Shown here: piece by piece, positions 24,307-34,547 of the stretch
Position numbering within the stretch: position 1 is the first letter of the stretch
Layout: each line of letters starts with the position of its first letter
Assembly (NCBI RefSeq): GCF_023715465.1
Contig: NZ_JAMBOE010000004.1
Location: 186,001-250,000, forward strand
Direction: 5' to 3'
DNA: 64,000 nt
DNA from: Paenibacillus macerans
Lineage (GTDB): Bacteria > Bacillota > Bacilli > Paenibacillales > Paenibacillaceae
Made by a program: the position numbers and the translations under genes
Notes under the pieces: model-generated
Databases searched by the model: none
What the model was told of the DNA's origin: nothing
Seen by the model: the letters and a program-made list of their open reading frames with translations, nothing else

Positions 24307-26066
24307 CACCGACGTTCGTTTCCTTGGGCGCGGCCGTCGCCTTGCCCGCGCATCTCGGGATCGCGCTGTCCTCCTGCGGCCGCGGCCTCCCGCTGCAGCC
24401 GCTTCAGCCGGGCCATCGCCTCGCTGCCTCCACGCCCGAAAAGATCGTGCAGTTCGGTATACTCCCTGTATAGCTGGTCATACACCGCCCTGTACGCCGG
24501 ATTCGGACGGTAGGTCTCCGTCTGCACGCGAGCCATTCGTTCCGCCGCTTCCTCGATGCGGTCATAGCCGCCGCAGTGCGAGCCCGCGGCTACCGCGCCG
24601 AGCATCGCTGCGCCAAGCGCGGGCGTCTGCGCGGAGGCGGCGATTTTGATCTCGCGGCCGGTAACATCGGCGAATATCTGCATTAGCAGCCGGTTTTTCC
24701 CGGGCAGACCGCCGCAGGCAAACAATTCGCGCACCTTCACGCCCGCTGTTTCAAAGGCGTCGATCACTTTGCGGGTACCGAAGGCGGTTGCTTCAAGTAA
24801 CGCGCGGTAAATTTCCTCGGGCTTCGTGTGTAGCGTCAAGCCCATAATCAGGCCGCTGAGATGGGCATTGACGAGCACGGAGCGGTTGCCGTTCCACCAA
24901 TCGAGCGCCATTAGCCCGTGTTCTCCCGGTCGCAGCCGGCTTGCCCGCCGCTCCAGCCACTTGTGAACCGTCACGCCCTCGTTGTCTGCCGCCCGTTCAA
25001 CATACGCCGGCACGCCCTGCTGCACGTACCAGCCAAACAGGTCGCCGACCGCCGCCTGTCCCGCTTCATAAGCGTACAGTCCGGGGATGATGCCGTCCCT
25101 TACCATGCCGCATATCCCTTCGACCACCAGCTCCTTGTCGCTGAGCAGAAGGTGGCAGAGCGACGTACCCATAGACAGCACCATCTGTCCCGGCTTGGTG
25201 GCGCCAACGCCGGGAACCGCCGCATGGGCGTCGATCATCCCCGGAGCGACGGGGATACCGGGGTGCAGCCCCATTACGGCGGCCGCCGCGGCCGTCAACC
25301 GGCCCGCGGCCCGGCCCAGCGGAGCGATCTCCCCGCGCAGCTTGGTCTCCGCGAAACGTTCGAACCGCGGATCGAGCGCCCGGTAAAACTCGGCGGAAGG
25401 GTATCCCTCCTCGGAGTGCCACAGCGCTTTGTAACCGGCGCAGCCGCTGCTGCGCTTCATCTCACCGGTCATCCAAAACACGATCCAGTCCGCCGCTTCA
25501 ACGAAGCGATCCGCCGCAGCGTACACTTCGGGAGCTTCACGCAGCACCTGCAGTCCTTTGGGCACCATCCACTCGGAAGAGATTTTTCCGCCATAGCGGC
25601 TGAGAAAAGCTTCGCCGCGCTCAGCCGCCACGGCGTTGATTAGGTCCGCTTCCCCTTGGGCGGCATGATGCTTCCACAGCTTGACGTATGCGTGCGGTTC
25701 GCGGCGGTACGCTTCCTTTAAAAACAGCGGGGTTCCCGCTTCATCCACCGGCAGCATCGTGCAGGAGGTGAAATCGACACCGATGCCGATCACTTGCCCG
25801 GATGAAACGCCCGCTGCTCCTAGCACCTCCGGCACGGATCGCCGCAGCACCTCCACGTAATCGCCGGGATGCTGGAGCGCCCACTCCGGGCCAAGCCGGA
25901 TGCCGCAGCTGATAAGCTCCTCCTCCATCACGCCGTGCGGATAAGGGGTCACATGCCAGGCCAGCTCGCAACCGTCCCTTACATCGACAAGCACCGCCCG
26001 CCCCGATGCGGTGCCAAAATCAATCCCGATCACATAACGCGGCTCTGTCTCCTTGTCCATGTTCAT
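24306..26066 (-). CDS. Ribulokinase, AraB type
   Basis: 586 aa, FGGY kinase fold. Matches AraB strongly: [20 protein letters not shown] at the N-terminus, [72 protein letters not shown], and the ATP-side [10 protein letters not shown] and [15 protein letters not shown]. AraB accepts L- and D-ribulose, so with the adjacent FucI-type isomerase it could phosphorylate D-ribulose. The last 30 residues ([20 protein letters not shown]) are a charged tail not seen in typical AraB. ATG 26066 has AAAGGA seven nt upstream and is preferred over earlier in-frame codons. It lies 19 nt after fucI. Confidence 0.88.
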   Translation of the reverse strand: MNMDKETEPRYVIGIDFGTASGRAVLVDVRDGCELAWHVTPYPHGVMEEELISCGIRLGPEWALQHPGDYVEVLRRSVPEVLGAAGVSSGQVIGIGVDFTSCTMLPVDEAGTPLFLKEAYRREPHAYVKLWKHHAAQGEADLINAVAAERGEAFLSRYGGKISSEWMVPKGLQVLREAPEVYAAADRFVEAADWIVFWMTGEMKRSSGCAGYKALWHSEEGYPSAEFYRALDPRFERFAETKLRGEIAPLGRAAGRLTAAAAAVMGLHPGIPVAPGMIDAHAAVPGVGATKPGQMVLSMGTSLCHLLLSDKELVVEGICGMVRDGIIPGLYAYEAGQAAVGDLFGWYVQQGVPAYVERAADNEGVTVHKWLERRASRLRPGEHGLMALDWWNGNRSVLVNAHLSGLIMGLTLHTKPEEIYRALLEATAFGTRKVIDAFETAGVKVRELFACGGLPGKNRLLMQIFADVTGREIKIAASAQTPALGAAMLGAVAAGSHCGGYDRIEEAAERMARVQTETYRPNPAYRAVYDQLYREYTELHDLFGRGGSEAMARLKRLQREAAAAGGQRDPEMRGQGDGRAQGNERR

Positions 26067-26085
26067 CACCATCCTTTCCGCCTCT

Positions 26086-27879
26086 TTATTTGTACAGCGG
26101 ACCGAACGCCGCGCACGCCCGGTAATCGGCGCCAACCGGATCGTTCGCGCCGAAGGCGTCCCAGGCGCTCGGGCGGAAAATCCGCTCCTCGGGCACGTTG
26201 TGCATGGTGACCGGGATGCGCAGCATGGCGGCAAGCGTCAGCCATTCCGACCCGATATGCCCATAGCTGGCCGCGCAATGGTTGGAACCCCAATGGCTCA
26301 TCACCGCGTAAACGTCGCGGAACGGACCGGAACCGGTCAAATTGGGGACAAACCAGGTCGTCGGCCAGGTCGGGTCGGAGCGGCGGTCCAGCGCCTCGTG
26401 CACCTCCGGCGGCAGCTCCACCGAATATCCTTCGGCGATTTGCAGCACCGGCCCCTGCCCGCGGATCAGATTGATGCGGGCGATCGTCAGCGGCATACCA
26501 CCGCGTGTGGTGAAATCGGTGGAAAATCCGCCCGACGGGAAAAAGTCCTTCGCCGGACACCAGGCTACCGCATCAAGACAGCGCTGGACCTCCTGCCCGC
26601 CGATCTCCCAAAACGGTTTCATCGCCGGCTGCCCGTTTAAGGTCTGTTCACCCGTACCGTCCAACGCGGCCGGGCCGGAATTAATCAGATGAATCACGCC
26701 GCCCGCCGCCCGGCCGGTCAGCCGCTGTCCGGTGACGCGCTCCACCGCTTCCGGACTCCAGTAGGTCCGCACATCGGCGAAGATTTGTGCGCTTTGGCTA
26801 AGCTGGTGTCCAAGCAGCATCGTGACCGCGTTCAGGTTGTCGTTTTCGGTCGCCAGCACAAACGGTTCGCGGACGCCGTTCCAGTCGAAGGAGCTGCACA
26901 GCACCGCTTCCATGAAATCGCCGGTAGGCAGATGGTCGGTCCAGGCCCGCTGCCCCTGAAATCCGGCGGCGATTGCGTTATGGCCTATTGCTTCCTCGCC
27001 ATAACCCATCTCCGCCAGTTGCGGATTTCCGACCATCAGATCGCGGGCGATCAGGGCCATTTTGACGACGGTTTCCCAATCCTTTTCCTTCTGCTCCGCC
27101 GATCTTTGCCGTTCAGGGGGATTGACATCCTCTCCCTCACGGCAGTTGGCTTTCGTCCAGGCCAAAGCTCTAACATACTCCTCATGATCGTAAATTCCCC
27201 GCTCCATCCGGCGGATGAACTCGGTCATGTCGATATATTCGTTACGCATGCCAAGGTAGTTCTGAAAAAAGCCCTCATCAACGATACAGCCGGCGATCCC
27301 CATCGAAACGCTCCCCATCGACAAATACGATTTGCCGCGAATCGCCGCGACCGCAAGTCCCGCCTTGGCGAACTGCAGCAGCTTGTCCTGGACGTCACCC
27401 GGAATGGTATCGTCACCGATATCCTGCACATCACGCCCATAAATGCTGAACGCGGGCAAGCCCTTCTGATTATGCGCGGCCAGCGCGGCGGCCAGATACA
27501 CCGCTCCGGGGCGCTCCGTACCGTTGAAGCCCCAGATCGCTTTCGGCATCCGCGGATCTTCGTCGATCGTCTCCAGCGGATAACACCAGGAAGGCGTTAC
27601 CGTGATCGTCAGGCCGACCCCCTCGCGCCGGAACTTCTCGGCCGTTCTGGCCGCTTCGCCCACACCGCCGATCGTCGTGTCGGCGATGACGCATTCCACC
27701 GGCAGCCCGTTTGCGTGGCGCAGCTTCCCGGAGAGCAGGCGGGCGCAGGCCTCGGCCAGCTTCATCGTCGGCTCCTCCAGGGACTCGCGGATGCCGCCCC
27801 GGCGTCCGTCAATAACCGGGCGGATGCCGATTTTGGGCATCTCGCCCGCCAGGCGATTTTCTATGATGGGTACGCTCAT
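26086..27879 (-). CDS. fucI: L-fucose/D-arabinose isomerase
   Basis: 597 aa (E. coli FucI is 591). Metal ligands are in place: Glu345 in [13 protein letters not shown] and Asp369 in [20 protein letters not shown]. Other blocks match FucI along the length: [55 protein letters not shown]-like end. The Mn-dependent hexamer converts L-fucose to L-fuculose and equally D-arabinose to D-ribulose. ATG 27879 has AAGGAGGAG seven nt upstream. The dapA-like gene ends 13 nt before and the ribulokinase follows, so the operon is catabolic and probably controlled by the LacI-type protein at 29054. Confidence 0.92.
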   Translation of the reverse strand: MSVPIIENRLAGEMPKIGIRPVIDGRRGGIRESLEEPTMKLAEACARLLSGKLRHANGLPVECVIADTTIGGVGEAARTAEKFRREGVGLTITVTPSWCYPLETIDEDPRMPKAIWGFNGTERPGAVYLAAALAAHNQKGLPAFSIYGRDVQDIGDDTIPGDVQDKLLQFAKAGLAVAAIRGKSYLSMGSVSMGIAGCIVDEGFFQNYLGMRNEYIDMTEFIRRMERGIYDHEEYVRALAWTKANCREGEDVNPPERQRSAEQKEKDWETVVKMALIARDLMVGNPQLAEMGYGEEAIGHNAIAAGFQGQRAWTDHLPTGDFMEAVLCSSFDWNGVREPFVLATENDNLNAVTMLLGHQLSQSAQIFADVRTYWSPEAVERVTGQRLTGRAAGGVIHLINSGPAALDGTGEQTLNGQPAMKPFWEIGGQEVQRCLDAVAWCPAKDFFPSGGFSTDFTTRGGMPLTIARINLIRGQGPVLQIAEGYSVELPPEVHEALDRRSDPTWPTTWFVPNLTGSGPFRDVYAVMSHWGSNHCAASYGHIGSEWLTLAAMLRIPVTMHNVPEERIFRPSAWDAFGANDPVGADYRACAAFGPLYK

Positions 27880-27892
27880 TTGTTTCTCCTCC

Positions 27893-28828
27893 TTATAATA
27901 AAAGTTGTGCGGACATCCTTTGGGACAAATCACGAAGCTGGCGGACTTCCAAACGGTTCGTTTCCGTGAAGCTTCGGTGGTCCTTGACCCGGCATACGTA
28001 ATTGTCGAAAATAGTCTCCAGCATGAGATAATACTTGGCATTCACCGGGTACAACTGCTTTTCGATCAGGGAAGTCATACTGAGAAAAGCGATCAGTTCA
28101 TCCGCTTTCTCCGGCTGTTCCCGCCAGTTTTGCAGCAGCCACACGTACAGGTCCGGTTGAAAATTGGCCATGACTCCGCTGTAGCCGTGCACGCCGAGCC
28201 TCCGTGTTTCCAGCAAGGTGGCCGTGTTGGCATTGTATATTTTCAAGTCGCTGTCCTGGGTGGCTTCCAGCTTGCGGCGGATATTGTCCGTATCGCAGCT
28301 CGTGTCTTTCAGGAAGCAAAAACGGCCGGTATCGGCGCTCCAGCGGAGCAACTCGGGCGAAATGAGCCGTTTGTAAGGGTAGGGGCATTCGTAAAAGCCG
28401 AGCGGTATTCCTTCCGGCAGTTCCTTCAGAAGCCGCTCCAGATTGTGCTGCCACACGTCGTCCCCTTCCTCTTCCCGGGCCAGCCGGTTGGTAATAAGCA
28501 CGAGCGCGTCGATGCCCGTCTCGGCCATCGCGTTCAGCTCGCGGACCTGGTCGGCAAAATCGTCGGATATATGTCCCGAAGCGATGACCGGTACACGCCC
28601 CGCCGCCTTCTCCTTGATAAACGCGGCCAACTTCACCCGCTCTTCCAGACTCAAATGGAACATCTCGCTGGACTGGCATACGGCAAACAGCCCGGCCACG
28701 CCATGGGCGATATACCATTCCACGGCGCGCGCCTGCGCCTCGTAGTCGATTTCTCCGCCCGCCGTGAATGGCGTAACCATTGTCGGCCAAACGCCACCGG
28801 CCATCGGCGATTTACTCTGCGTATTCAT
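27893..28828 (-). CDS. DapA/NanA superfamily aldolase or synthase
   Basis: 311 aa TIM barrel. Schiff-base Lys174 lies in [14 protein letters not shown], and the conserved Tyr is in [10 protein letters not shown] near residue 145; the pyruvate-binding loop reads [17 protein letters not shown] in place of the usual GTTGE, so it is not ordinary dihydrodipicolinate synthase. Opening strand [21 protein letters not shown] is typical. Its place as first gene of a pentose/deoxyhexose operon suggests an aldolase acting on a 2-keto-3-deoxy sugar acid or a related intermediate (inference). GGAGG eight nt before the ATG. cre-like boxes lie about 90 nt upstream. Confidence 0.8.
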   Translation of the reverse strand: MNTQSKSPMAGGVWPTMVTPFTAGGEIDYEAQARAVEWYIAHGVAGLFAVCQSSEMFHLSLEERVKLAAFIKEKAAGRVPVIASGHISDDFADQVRELNAMAETGIDALVLITNRLAREEEGDDVWQHNLERLLKELPEGIPLGFYECPYPYKRLISPELLRWSADTGRFCFLKDTSCDTDNIRRKLEATQDSDLKIYNANTATLLETRRLGVHGYSGVMANFQPDLYVWLLQNWREQPEKADELIAFLSMTSLIEKQLYPVNAKYYLMLETIFDNYVCRVKDHRSFTETNRLEVRQLRDLSQRMSAQLLL

Positions 28829-28900
28829 GTGCTTGCCTCCAAGTCGTCAATGTGCTTGCCCTATCCAAACTATTCGGTCTGCTCGTCCCTATTCAAAGCA

Positions 28901-28932
28901 ATTAAGCGTTTTCAATAATGTAAGCGCTTTCT
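28901..28932. promoter_or_regulatory. Two cre/LacI-type operators upstream of the sugar operon
   Basis: TGTAAGCGCTTTCT (28919-28932) fits the CcpA cre consensus TGWAANCGNTNWCA except the last base. ATTAAGCGTTTTCA just before it is a second, weaker match. The first 12 bases recur upstream of the lacI gene (30239-30252). They could bind CcpA or the local LacI protein. Confidence 0.5.
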
Positions 28933-29053
28933 CGATTGCCGTTGCGGATGTGCCGTCACCTCCTGAGCTGAATATATATAGGCATGCAACCTTTATTTTT
29001 TAACGGGGAGAAGCCTTGGGCCGCCCCCGGTGTTGCCTCTAGAACAAGTTTGC

Positions 29054-30076
29054 TTAGCCGATCGGCCCGCCGCAGGATTTGCGCATAACGATCCGTGTAT
29101 CCATTTGTTTGGCGGTCTTTACATTTGTCTGGTACCGCATCATCTCGATCAGCAGCCTCAGGGACTCGCCGGCCATTTCCTCAACCGGCAGATGAACCGT
29201 CGACAACGGTGGGATCGTGTAATTCGTCACCTCGTCGTTATCGTAACCGATGATCTCCAGCTCTTCGGGCACCTTCACGCCACATTCGTCCAGCGCCTTT
29301 AGTGCTCCGACGGCCATCTGGTCGCTGAGGGCGAATAACGCCGACGGCCAAGCCCCGCCCTCCGGCTTCAAGCGTTTAACCGCCTCATAACCGCCCTGTT
29401 CCGAGAAGTCCCCGTAAACGATCCATGCTTCGCCGGCATCCATCCCAAGCTCCGCAGCTTTGGCCACAAAGCCCTCCTCGCGCAGCCGGATCGCCCTGGA
29501 GGAAACGTCCGGAACGATCAGCCCCACCTTGCGGTGTCCGCGGCCATACAGCATCTCGGCCACCATCCCGCCGCTTTCGTAGCTGTCCACGCTGACGGAG
29601 GCGTATTTGTTGGAATCCCGCTGGTACAGCACCACCGGCACGTTCAAATCCGCCGTTTCCAGGAATTCGTCGTCCTCCTCCGTCGAGTTGGCGATAATCG
29701 CCCCGTTGAACCGTGTGCCGGTCACGAGGCTTTGAACCTCGCTCAGCTTCGAGCCCACGTAAGGGTGAATGAGCAACTCGTATTCATCCTCCAGTTCACT
29801 CATCGCATGCTGCAACCCCTTCAAAAATCGTCCGACCAAAGCGGCGCGGGTGTCAAGCGTCCAGAACAGCGCAATGATCGGCAGGACGGTCTCCCCCCCG
29901 CTACGCAAACGGCGTGCCGAGATGTTCGGCTGATAGTTGAGTTGTTTGGCAGCCTCAAGTATTTTCTGCTGGGTTGCAGCGGATATCCGGTATTTGTCCC
30001 CTTTGCCGTTCAGGACCATCGAGGCCGTCCCTTGCGATACGTTGGCAAGTTGGGCGATTTCTTTAATACTGGCCAT
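29054..30076 (-). CDS. LacI family transcriptional regulator of the sugar operon
   Basis: 340 aa. The N-terminal HTH reads ASIKEIAQLANVSQGTASMV with hinge LNYQPNISARRLRSG, then a periplasmic-binding-like effector domain (LPIIALFWTLDTRAALVGRF, GYDNDEVTNYTIPPLSTVHLP). ATG 30076 has GAGGTG nine nt upstream and is preferred over the longer frame. The gene is the same strand as, and directly upstream of, the aldolase-isomerase-kinase operon, so local control is likely; the inducer would be a pathway sugar. Tandem palindromes and a cre-like box precede it. Confidence 0.9.
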   Translation of the reverse strand: MASIKEIAQLANVSQGTASMVLNGKGDKYRISAATQQKILEAAKQLNYQPNISARRLRSGGETVLPIIALFWTLDTRAALVGRFLKGLQHAMSELEDEYELLIHPYVGSKLSEVQSLVTGTRFNGAIIANSTEEDDEFLETADLNVPVVLYQRDSNKYASVSVDSYESGGMVAEMLYGRGHRKVGLIVPDVSSRAIRLREEGFVAKAAELGMDAGEAWIVYGDFSEQGGYEAVKRLKPEGGAWPSALFALSDQMAVGALKALDECGVKVPEELEIIGYDNDEVTNYTIPPLSTVHLPVEEMAGESLRLLIEMMRYQTNVKTAKQMDTRIVMRKSCGGPIG

Positions 30077-30196
30077 GACTATAACACCTCGTTCATCATT
30101 CTTGGAAAAAACAAACAGCCTAACCCCCATTGTACATGGCCCTTAAAGACGAGAGCAATAAAATCCGCTGCACGCGTTAGACAGATAAAGCTAAAT

Positions 30197-30252
30197 CGTT
30201 TTGCTAAAACGTATTGCTAATACGTTTTTATTGTATTTTAAAAGCGCTTACA
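30197..30252. promoter_or_regulatory. Tandem palindromic operators and cre-like box upstream of lacI-type gene
   Basis: CGTTTTGCTAAAACG (30197-30211) and CGTATTGCTAATACG (30210-30224) are perfect 6-3-6 palindromes overlapping by two bases; read another way they are 13-bp direct repeats TTGCTAAWACGTW with CG-centred LacI-like symmetry. TAAAAGCGCTTACA (30239-30252) is a cre-like site in reverse. Confidence 0.55.
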
Positions 30253-30282
30253 CGTCAACTTATATTAACTAATTAATTTCTT

Positions 30283-30420
30283 TACATTTTGCAATCCTCC
30301 GTTTTTCCGCAGATAGCGGCTCTGGTGTCCCTTAGCCCCCAGGTTCCCGCTTTTCCTCCCCTCTCTACCTGCGCATCGCCCTCTACCATGCCCGAAATTT
30401 TATAATTTCTATAAGGTCCA
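30283..30420. repeat. Dispersed intergenic repeat R4, copy 1
   Basis: About 138 nt aligned with 63259-63393, same orientation. Shared: TACATTTTGCAATCCTCCGT, GGCTCTGGTGTCCCTTAGCC and CGAAATTTTATAA. Both copies end directly at the terminator of a minus-strand gene. Confidence 0.75.
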
Positions 30421-30448
30421 AAAAAAGAGGACACCAGCAGGCGTCCTC
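30421..30448 (-). terminator. Terminator of the second chemoreceptor gene
   Basis: Minus strand GAGGACGCC-TGCT-GGTGTCCTC followed by seven T. Confidence 0.85.
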
Positions 30449-30457
30449 ACACTAAAA

Positions 30458-32203
30458 TCAGACTTTAAATTTGGCGACCATACGCTGCAGCTCTCCCGCC
30501 ATACTGGCCAAAGTGGTGGCAGAGGCCGAGATCTCCTCCATCGATGCCAGCTGCTCTTCGGAAGCCGCCGCCGTACTCTGGGAGTTGCCAGCGGATTGTT
30601 CGGAGATCAGCGCTACGGCTTCGATCATCGCCACCATGTTTTGGGAAGAGGCGCTTACTTCCTGCACGATCGCGGAAACTTCCTGGGACTGAGAAGAAAC
30701 TTCCTCAATCATCTTGGTGATGGTTTTGAAGCTGTTGCCCGTTTGCTGGACCTGTCTCAATCCTTCGTCCACAGCGTAGGTCCCCTCTTGGATGGCCATT
30801 ACCGCACCCTGTGTTTCATGTTGAATGTCCTGAATAATCGCCCGTATCTTTTCGGTGGCTGCGGATGACTGCCCGGCTAATTTACGGACTTCATTGGCCA
30901 CCACGGCGAAACCTTTGCCCTCTTCCCCGGCTCTGGCCGCCTCAATGGCCGCGTTTAAGGCAAGCAGATTGGTTTGGTTCGCTATTTCCGTAATCAGAGA
31001 TACAACCTCCCCGATTTCACTGGATTTCTCCCCTAAAGAGTGAATCACATGGGCCGTCGCTTCAACCCGCTCCTGCACCACGCCCATCTGCTCCACCGTT
31101 TGCTTAACCACTTCGTTGCCTTTTATGGTTTCCTCGTTGGCGCTTACGGCTGCCTCGGCAACCGCCTGAATCGAATAAGCAACCTGCTCCATGCCCTTTG
31201 AAATTTCGCTTACCACCTCATTGGCGTCATTTGCGGTTTTGACTTGTTGTTCCGCTCCAATCGCGACTTCCTGGGCGGAAAGCGCGATTTGTTCGGTGGC
31301 TTTAGAGGTTTGTTGGGCGCTTGCGTTTAATTCCCCGGATGAAGTCACCACCTGCTCGGAGCTGCCCGACACATGACGAATCAGTTCCCTGAGGTTGCCG
31401 GTCATCGTGTTAAAACCTTCCGCCAGTCTTCCGACTTCGTCTTTATTTTTGAACGTCAGCGGCTCCATCGTTAAATCGCCATTGGATACCTTTTCCACTT
31501 GGCTGGCCATAATGGAGATCGGCTTGACGATTGAGTTCACGAACAGCCCGGCGACCACCGCGCCGATCACCAAAGAGATCACCAGGGTAATGATAAGAAT
31601 CTGCAGCACCTCATTGGCACCTTGATTAAATTCGCTCGCGTAAGCGCCTGAACCTACGATCCACCCCCAGTTTTCGTCCATTTCCACATAGGCAATTTTG
31701 GTTTCCTCTTTGCTGGTGATTGGATTGTTCCAGATGTATGTATAAAAGCCTCCCCCTGCTTTACCGAGTCCGAGAATCGTTTTACCCATTTCCACGCCAT
31801 CTTTGGTCACGACCGTGTTCATATCCGCTCCTTCGTTGGCGGGATTCATTACGGAGATGCCATTTTTATCGACCGCATATAAGTAACCGCTTTGGCCAAC
31901 CACGTATTTGGGATTAATCGGCCGTTTGTTGTCGGAGCCTTTGGGTCCGAAGATCTCTTCACGAAACATGTCCTCAGCTTGCTCAAGCGTTAAATGTCCC
32001 GCTTTGACCTCTTTATCCAAATTGTTGATCATGGCGATTGCCAAACGAACGCTGCTTTTCAACTGTGCTTGGCCCGACACATCCAGTTGTTGCTTGGAAA
32101 TAGTAAAAGCCAGGTAGCCAAGCAGAAGTGAGGGAACGGCCAAAAGCAAAAGACAAAGGATAAGAAATTTGGGGCGTAAAGCGTTCAAGCGGAAAGTTTT
32201 CAT
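30458..32203 (-). CDS. Methyl-accepting chemotaxis protein with Cache sensor
   Basis: 581 aa. Transmembrane 1 about residues 12-32; the extracellular part (about 33-190) has the single-Cache pattern [23 protein letters not shown] with [13 protein letters not shown], typical of receptors for small carboxylates. Transmembrane 2 about 198-222, HAMP ([20 protein letters not shown]), then the signalling coiled coil with tip [23 protein letters not shown] and [16 protein letters not shown]. It ends in the usual MCP FKV tail. ATG is preceded by AAAGGAGATACC. Single gene with its own terminator; the neighbouring sugar importers do not prove the ligand. Confidence 0.92.
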   Translation of the reverse strand: MKTFRLNALRPKFLILCLLLLAVPSLLLGYLAFTISKQQLDVSGQAQLKSSVRLAIAMINNLDKEVKAGHLTLEQAEDMFREEIFGPKGSDNKRPINPKYVVGQSGYLYAVDKNGISVMNPANEGADMNTVVTKDGVEMGKTILGLGKAGGGFYTYIWNNPITSKEETKIAYVEMDENWGWIVGSGAYASEFNQGANEVLQILIITLVISLVIGAVVAGLFVNSIVKPISIMASQVEKVSNGDLTMEPLTFKNKDEVGRLAEGFNTMTGNLRELIRHVSGSSEQVVTSSGELNASAQQTSKATEQIALSAQEVAIGAEQQVKTANDANEVVSEISKGMEQVAYSIQAVAEAAVSANEETIKGNEVVKQTVEQMGVVQERVEATAHVIHSLGEKSSEIGEVVSLITEIANQTNLLALNAAIEAARAGEEGKGFAVVANEVRKLAGQSSAATEKIRAIIQDIQHETQGAVMAIQEGTYAVDEGLRQVQQTGNSFKTITKMIEEVSSQSQEVSAIVQEVSASSQNMVAMIEAVALISEQSAGNSQSTAAASEEQLASMEEISASATTLASMAGELQRMVAKFKV

Positions 32204-32291
32204 GATGGGTGGTATCTCCTTTGTGTGATATTTTCGCCATTATACTACGTATTTCGACATATCTATATATAAAATTAAGGGTATTCAAAAT

Positions 32292-32324
32292 AAAAATACC
32301 CCTTACGAAAATAAGGGGTATTTT
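32292..32324 (-). terminator. Terminator of the small protein gene at 32361
   Basis: AAAATACCCCTTA-CGAA-TAAGGGGTATTTT type hairpin, T-rich on the minus-strand exit (TATTTTTATTTTG). Confidence 0.65.
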
Positions 32325-32360
32325 GCCGATCGCGTCCAAACTATATGATAAAAATCTCTC

Positions 32361-32537
32361 TTAGCTGCCCGCTCTCGCGTTTCGTTCCTGTTCGTTTTGA
32401 TGCAGTTCCTTAATAAACCGCTGCAGCAGGAAGGTGTCCTGATGCCCCAATCCGTGCTGGTTCTCCTTGGCAATCATCCGGCCGATCCGTCTTTTCAACA
32501 ATTCGCTGCGACGCTCAAATGCATCCCCATTACTCAA
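32361..32537 (-). CDS. Small helical protein, possibly Spo0E-like
   Basis: 58 aa from TTG 32537, which has AAGGAG eight nt upstream (a GTG at 32546 overlaps that site). The core LLKRRIGRMIAKENQHGLGHQDTFLLQRFIKELHQ forms two helices around GLGHQD, a layout like Spo0E aspartyl-phosphate phosphatases (helix, G-L-x-H/S-x-x-V-x-x-LS-QELD). The SQELD catalytic motif itself is not present, so the relation is weak. A hairpin terminator follows and a 10-bp inverted repeat (TTTTATACTT/AAGTATAAAA, 32551-32560 and 32578-32587) precedes it. Real gene likely, function open. Confidence 0.5.
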   Translation of the reverse strand: MSNGDAFERRSELLKRRIGRMIAKENQHGLGHQDTFLLQRFIKELHQNEQERNARAGS

Positions 32538-32746
32538 GCTGTCCACTCCTTTTTATACTTTTTGCGCTTAGTCCTTTAAGTATAAAAGTTTCGGGGGTGC
32601 GCTGAAAAACCGCTTCACTTCCGGTATGACGGGGGATGCCAGCGAGAGGCGCCATGAAAGCGCCCACTTGCTGAGCGGGCATAAACATGCTCCCGTTTGC
32701 TCCCAGTTCCTCTTGTTTTTTGCATTATCGCGATAAAGCAATGAAT

Positions 32747-33631
32747 TCAGCCTTTGACCGATCCCGCGGCGATGCCTTCCACAATGCGGTTGCTCATGAT
32801 GAAAAAGGCGAGCAGAATCGGCAAAATGCTGATCATCAGCGTCGCTCCGATCGCGCCCCAATCGGTCGTATACTGGCCGATGAAGTTCTGGACGCCTACC
32901 GTCAGCGTTTTGAAGTGGTCCGAGCTGATGAAGGTGTTGACAAATATAAATTCGTTCCAATTATAAATCATGTTGATGATCGCCGTCGTCGACAGCACCG
33001 AAGCGGTCATCGGCAGGATGATCCGGAAGAACATCCGGTGGATCGAGCAGCCGTCCATAATGGCGGCCTCCTCCACTTCCTTCGGCAGCGCGTAATAAAA
33101 CCCGAGCAAAATCATAATCGTGATCGGCAGGTTAAACGCGGCATAGGAAAGGATGACCGACAGCGGATGATCCGTTAAGCCGATTTTCAAAAACAGGCTA
33201 AACAGTGGAATCAGCGTCGAGTGTACGGGAATCATCATCCCAACCATAAATAAACCGAGGACAAACGAGCTGCCCTTCCATCTCATGCGGGTAATGGCAA
33301 AGGTGACGAAGCTGGCCAGCAGTACGGTCAAAACAAGCGATACGGCGGTGATCCATACGCTGTTCAGGAAATAAACGCTGATGTTGCCCTGAGTCCACAC
33401 CTTTTCGTAGTTCTCCCAGCGGGGATGCGCCGGGATGGAGAAAGGCGGCATATTGAAAACTTCCTGATTGTTTTTTAGCGAAAAGAACAGCAGCCAAATT
33501 AGCGGCAAAATTTGCAGCGCCGCCACAAGGACGAGCACGATATAGAGCAGGCTGTACCCCAGCTTGCGGCCGAACTGCAGACCGGGACCGGACACCGCCG
33601 GTTCCAAACGGATCGATTTTTCCATTTCCAT
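32747..33631 (-). CDS. CUT1 carbohydrate ABC transporter permease (MalG type)
   Basis: 294 aa with six membrane helices. The ATPase-contact loop reads PKEVEEAAIMDGCSIHRMFFRIILP, the EAA-G motif of binding-protein-dependent permeases, and the protein ends in the usual IVEGIAAGSVKG. AAGGAGGAGG precedes the ATG. It is the last gene of the minus-strand operon binding protein, MalF-type permease, MalG-type permease. No ATPase is encoded here, so a shared MsmX-like ATPase elsewhere is likely, as in other Bacillota CUT1 systems. Confidence 0.93.
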   Translation of the reverse strand: MEMEKSIRLEPAVSGPGLQFGRKLGYSLLYIVLVLVAALQILPLIWLLFFSLKNNQEVFNMPPFSIPAHPRWENYEKVWTQGNISVYFLNSVWITAVSLVLTVLLASFVTFAITRMRWKGSSFVLGLFMVGMMIPVHSTLIPLFSLFLKIGLTDHPLSVILSYAAFNLPITIMILLGFYYALPKEVEEAAIMDGCSIHRMFFRIILPMTASVLSTTAIINMIYNWNEFIFVNTFISSDHFKTLTVGVQNFIGQYTTDWGAIGATLMISILPILLAFFIMSNRIVEGIAAGSVKG

Positions 33632-33647
33632 CAGTGGCCCCTCCTCC

Positions 33648-34529
33648 TTAGGAATATTGAACCGTGTCGTCCGAGGCCGTCAATTTGCGAATCAGCCAGG
33701 TCGCAACCAGACAGATCAGCAGCAATGAGAACCCGATCGCGCTGCCGTAACCGAAGTCGAAGCCGCGGAAAGCCTGATGATACATGTAGGAGGCCATCAC
33801 TTCGCTCGCTCCGTTGGGTCCCCCGTCGGTCATGACATAGATCAGATCGAAATATTTAAGCGAACCTACGATAGCGAGTACAATCGTCACTTTAATGACT
33901 TCCACAATCAGAGGCAGCTTGATGCGAAAAGCGATCGACATCGCGCCCGCACCGTCGATGCGCGCCGCTTCCACCAGCGATTCCGGGATGTTCTTCAGCG
34001 CAGCGTAATAGATCAGGATGTAAAAGCCGGCATACTGCCAGATGATCGGCACGAACAGGGCGTATAGCACCATCGACGGCTCCGCCAGCCAGGACGGCGC
34101 GTCCGTAATGCCTCCCCCGGTCAGGAAGCTATTGAGCACCCCGTTGGAAGGGTGGTAAATTTTCAGCCACAGCTGGGCGATCGCAACCGAGGACAACAGC
34201 ATCGGAATCAGGTAAATTTTTCGAAACAGGTTGGCTCCTTTAATCTTTCCGGACAAGACGAGCGCAATCAGCAGGTAGCCGATCAGGCTAAGCCCGGAGA
34301 AAACGGCCAGCAGCAAGGAATGGTAGGCGCTTTGCCAAAACATCGGATCTTTCACGAGCGTGCTGTAGTTGGCAAGGCCAATAAATGTCATGGCTCCGAT
34401 GCCGTCCCAGTCCATCAACCCGTAGTAACCGGTCAGTACGATGGGAATATAGATCATGGCCATGATCAGCAAAAGAGAAGGCAGCACATACATCGCAATG
34501 ACCCATTTATTCGACATGACCTTGTTCAT
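33648..34529 (-). CDS. CUT1 carbohydrate ABC transporter permease (MalF type)
   Basis: 293 aa, six membrane helices, LplB/UgpA-like. EAA loop: PESLVEAARIDGAGAMSIAFRIKLPL. The opening IAMYVLPSLLLIMAMIYIPI and YYGLMDWDGIGAMTFIGLANY are standard for CUT1 sugar permeases. It pairs with the MalG-type gene 16 nt downstream and with the lipoprotein 18 nt upstream. The ribosome site is GGAAAGGAAG. Confidence 0.93.
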   Translation of the reverse strand: MNKVMSNKWVIAMYVLPSLLLIMAMIYIPIVLTGYYGLMDWDGIGAMTFIGLANYSTLVKDPMFWQSAYHSLLLAVFSGLSLIGYLLIALVLSGKIKGANLFRKIYLIPMLLSSVAIAQLWLKIYHPSNGVLNSFLTGGGITDAPSWLAEPSMVLYALFVPIIWQYAGFYILIYYAALKNIPESLVEAARIDGAGAMSIAFRIKLPLIVEVIKVTIVLAIVGSLKYFDLIYVMTDGGPNGASEVMASYMYHQAFRGFDFGYGSAIGFSLLLICLVATWLIRKLTASDDTVQYS

Positions 34530-34547
34530 AAGGTTTCTTCCTTTCCG

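Noticed and set aside
26689..27969. 426-codon open frame on the plus strand across fucI
   Set aside because: It is antisense to a clearly homologous FucI gene, has no ribosome site, and its His/Arg/Gln-rich translation is typical of antisense reading in GC-rich genes.
32726..32737. Palindrome TTATCGCGATAA downstream of the first importer
   Set aside because: No T tract on the minus strand and no partner site; it lies 3' of the genes, so neither terminator nor operator is supported.
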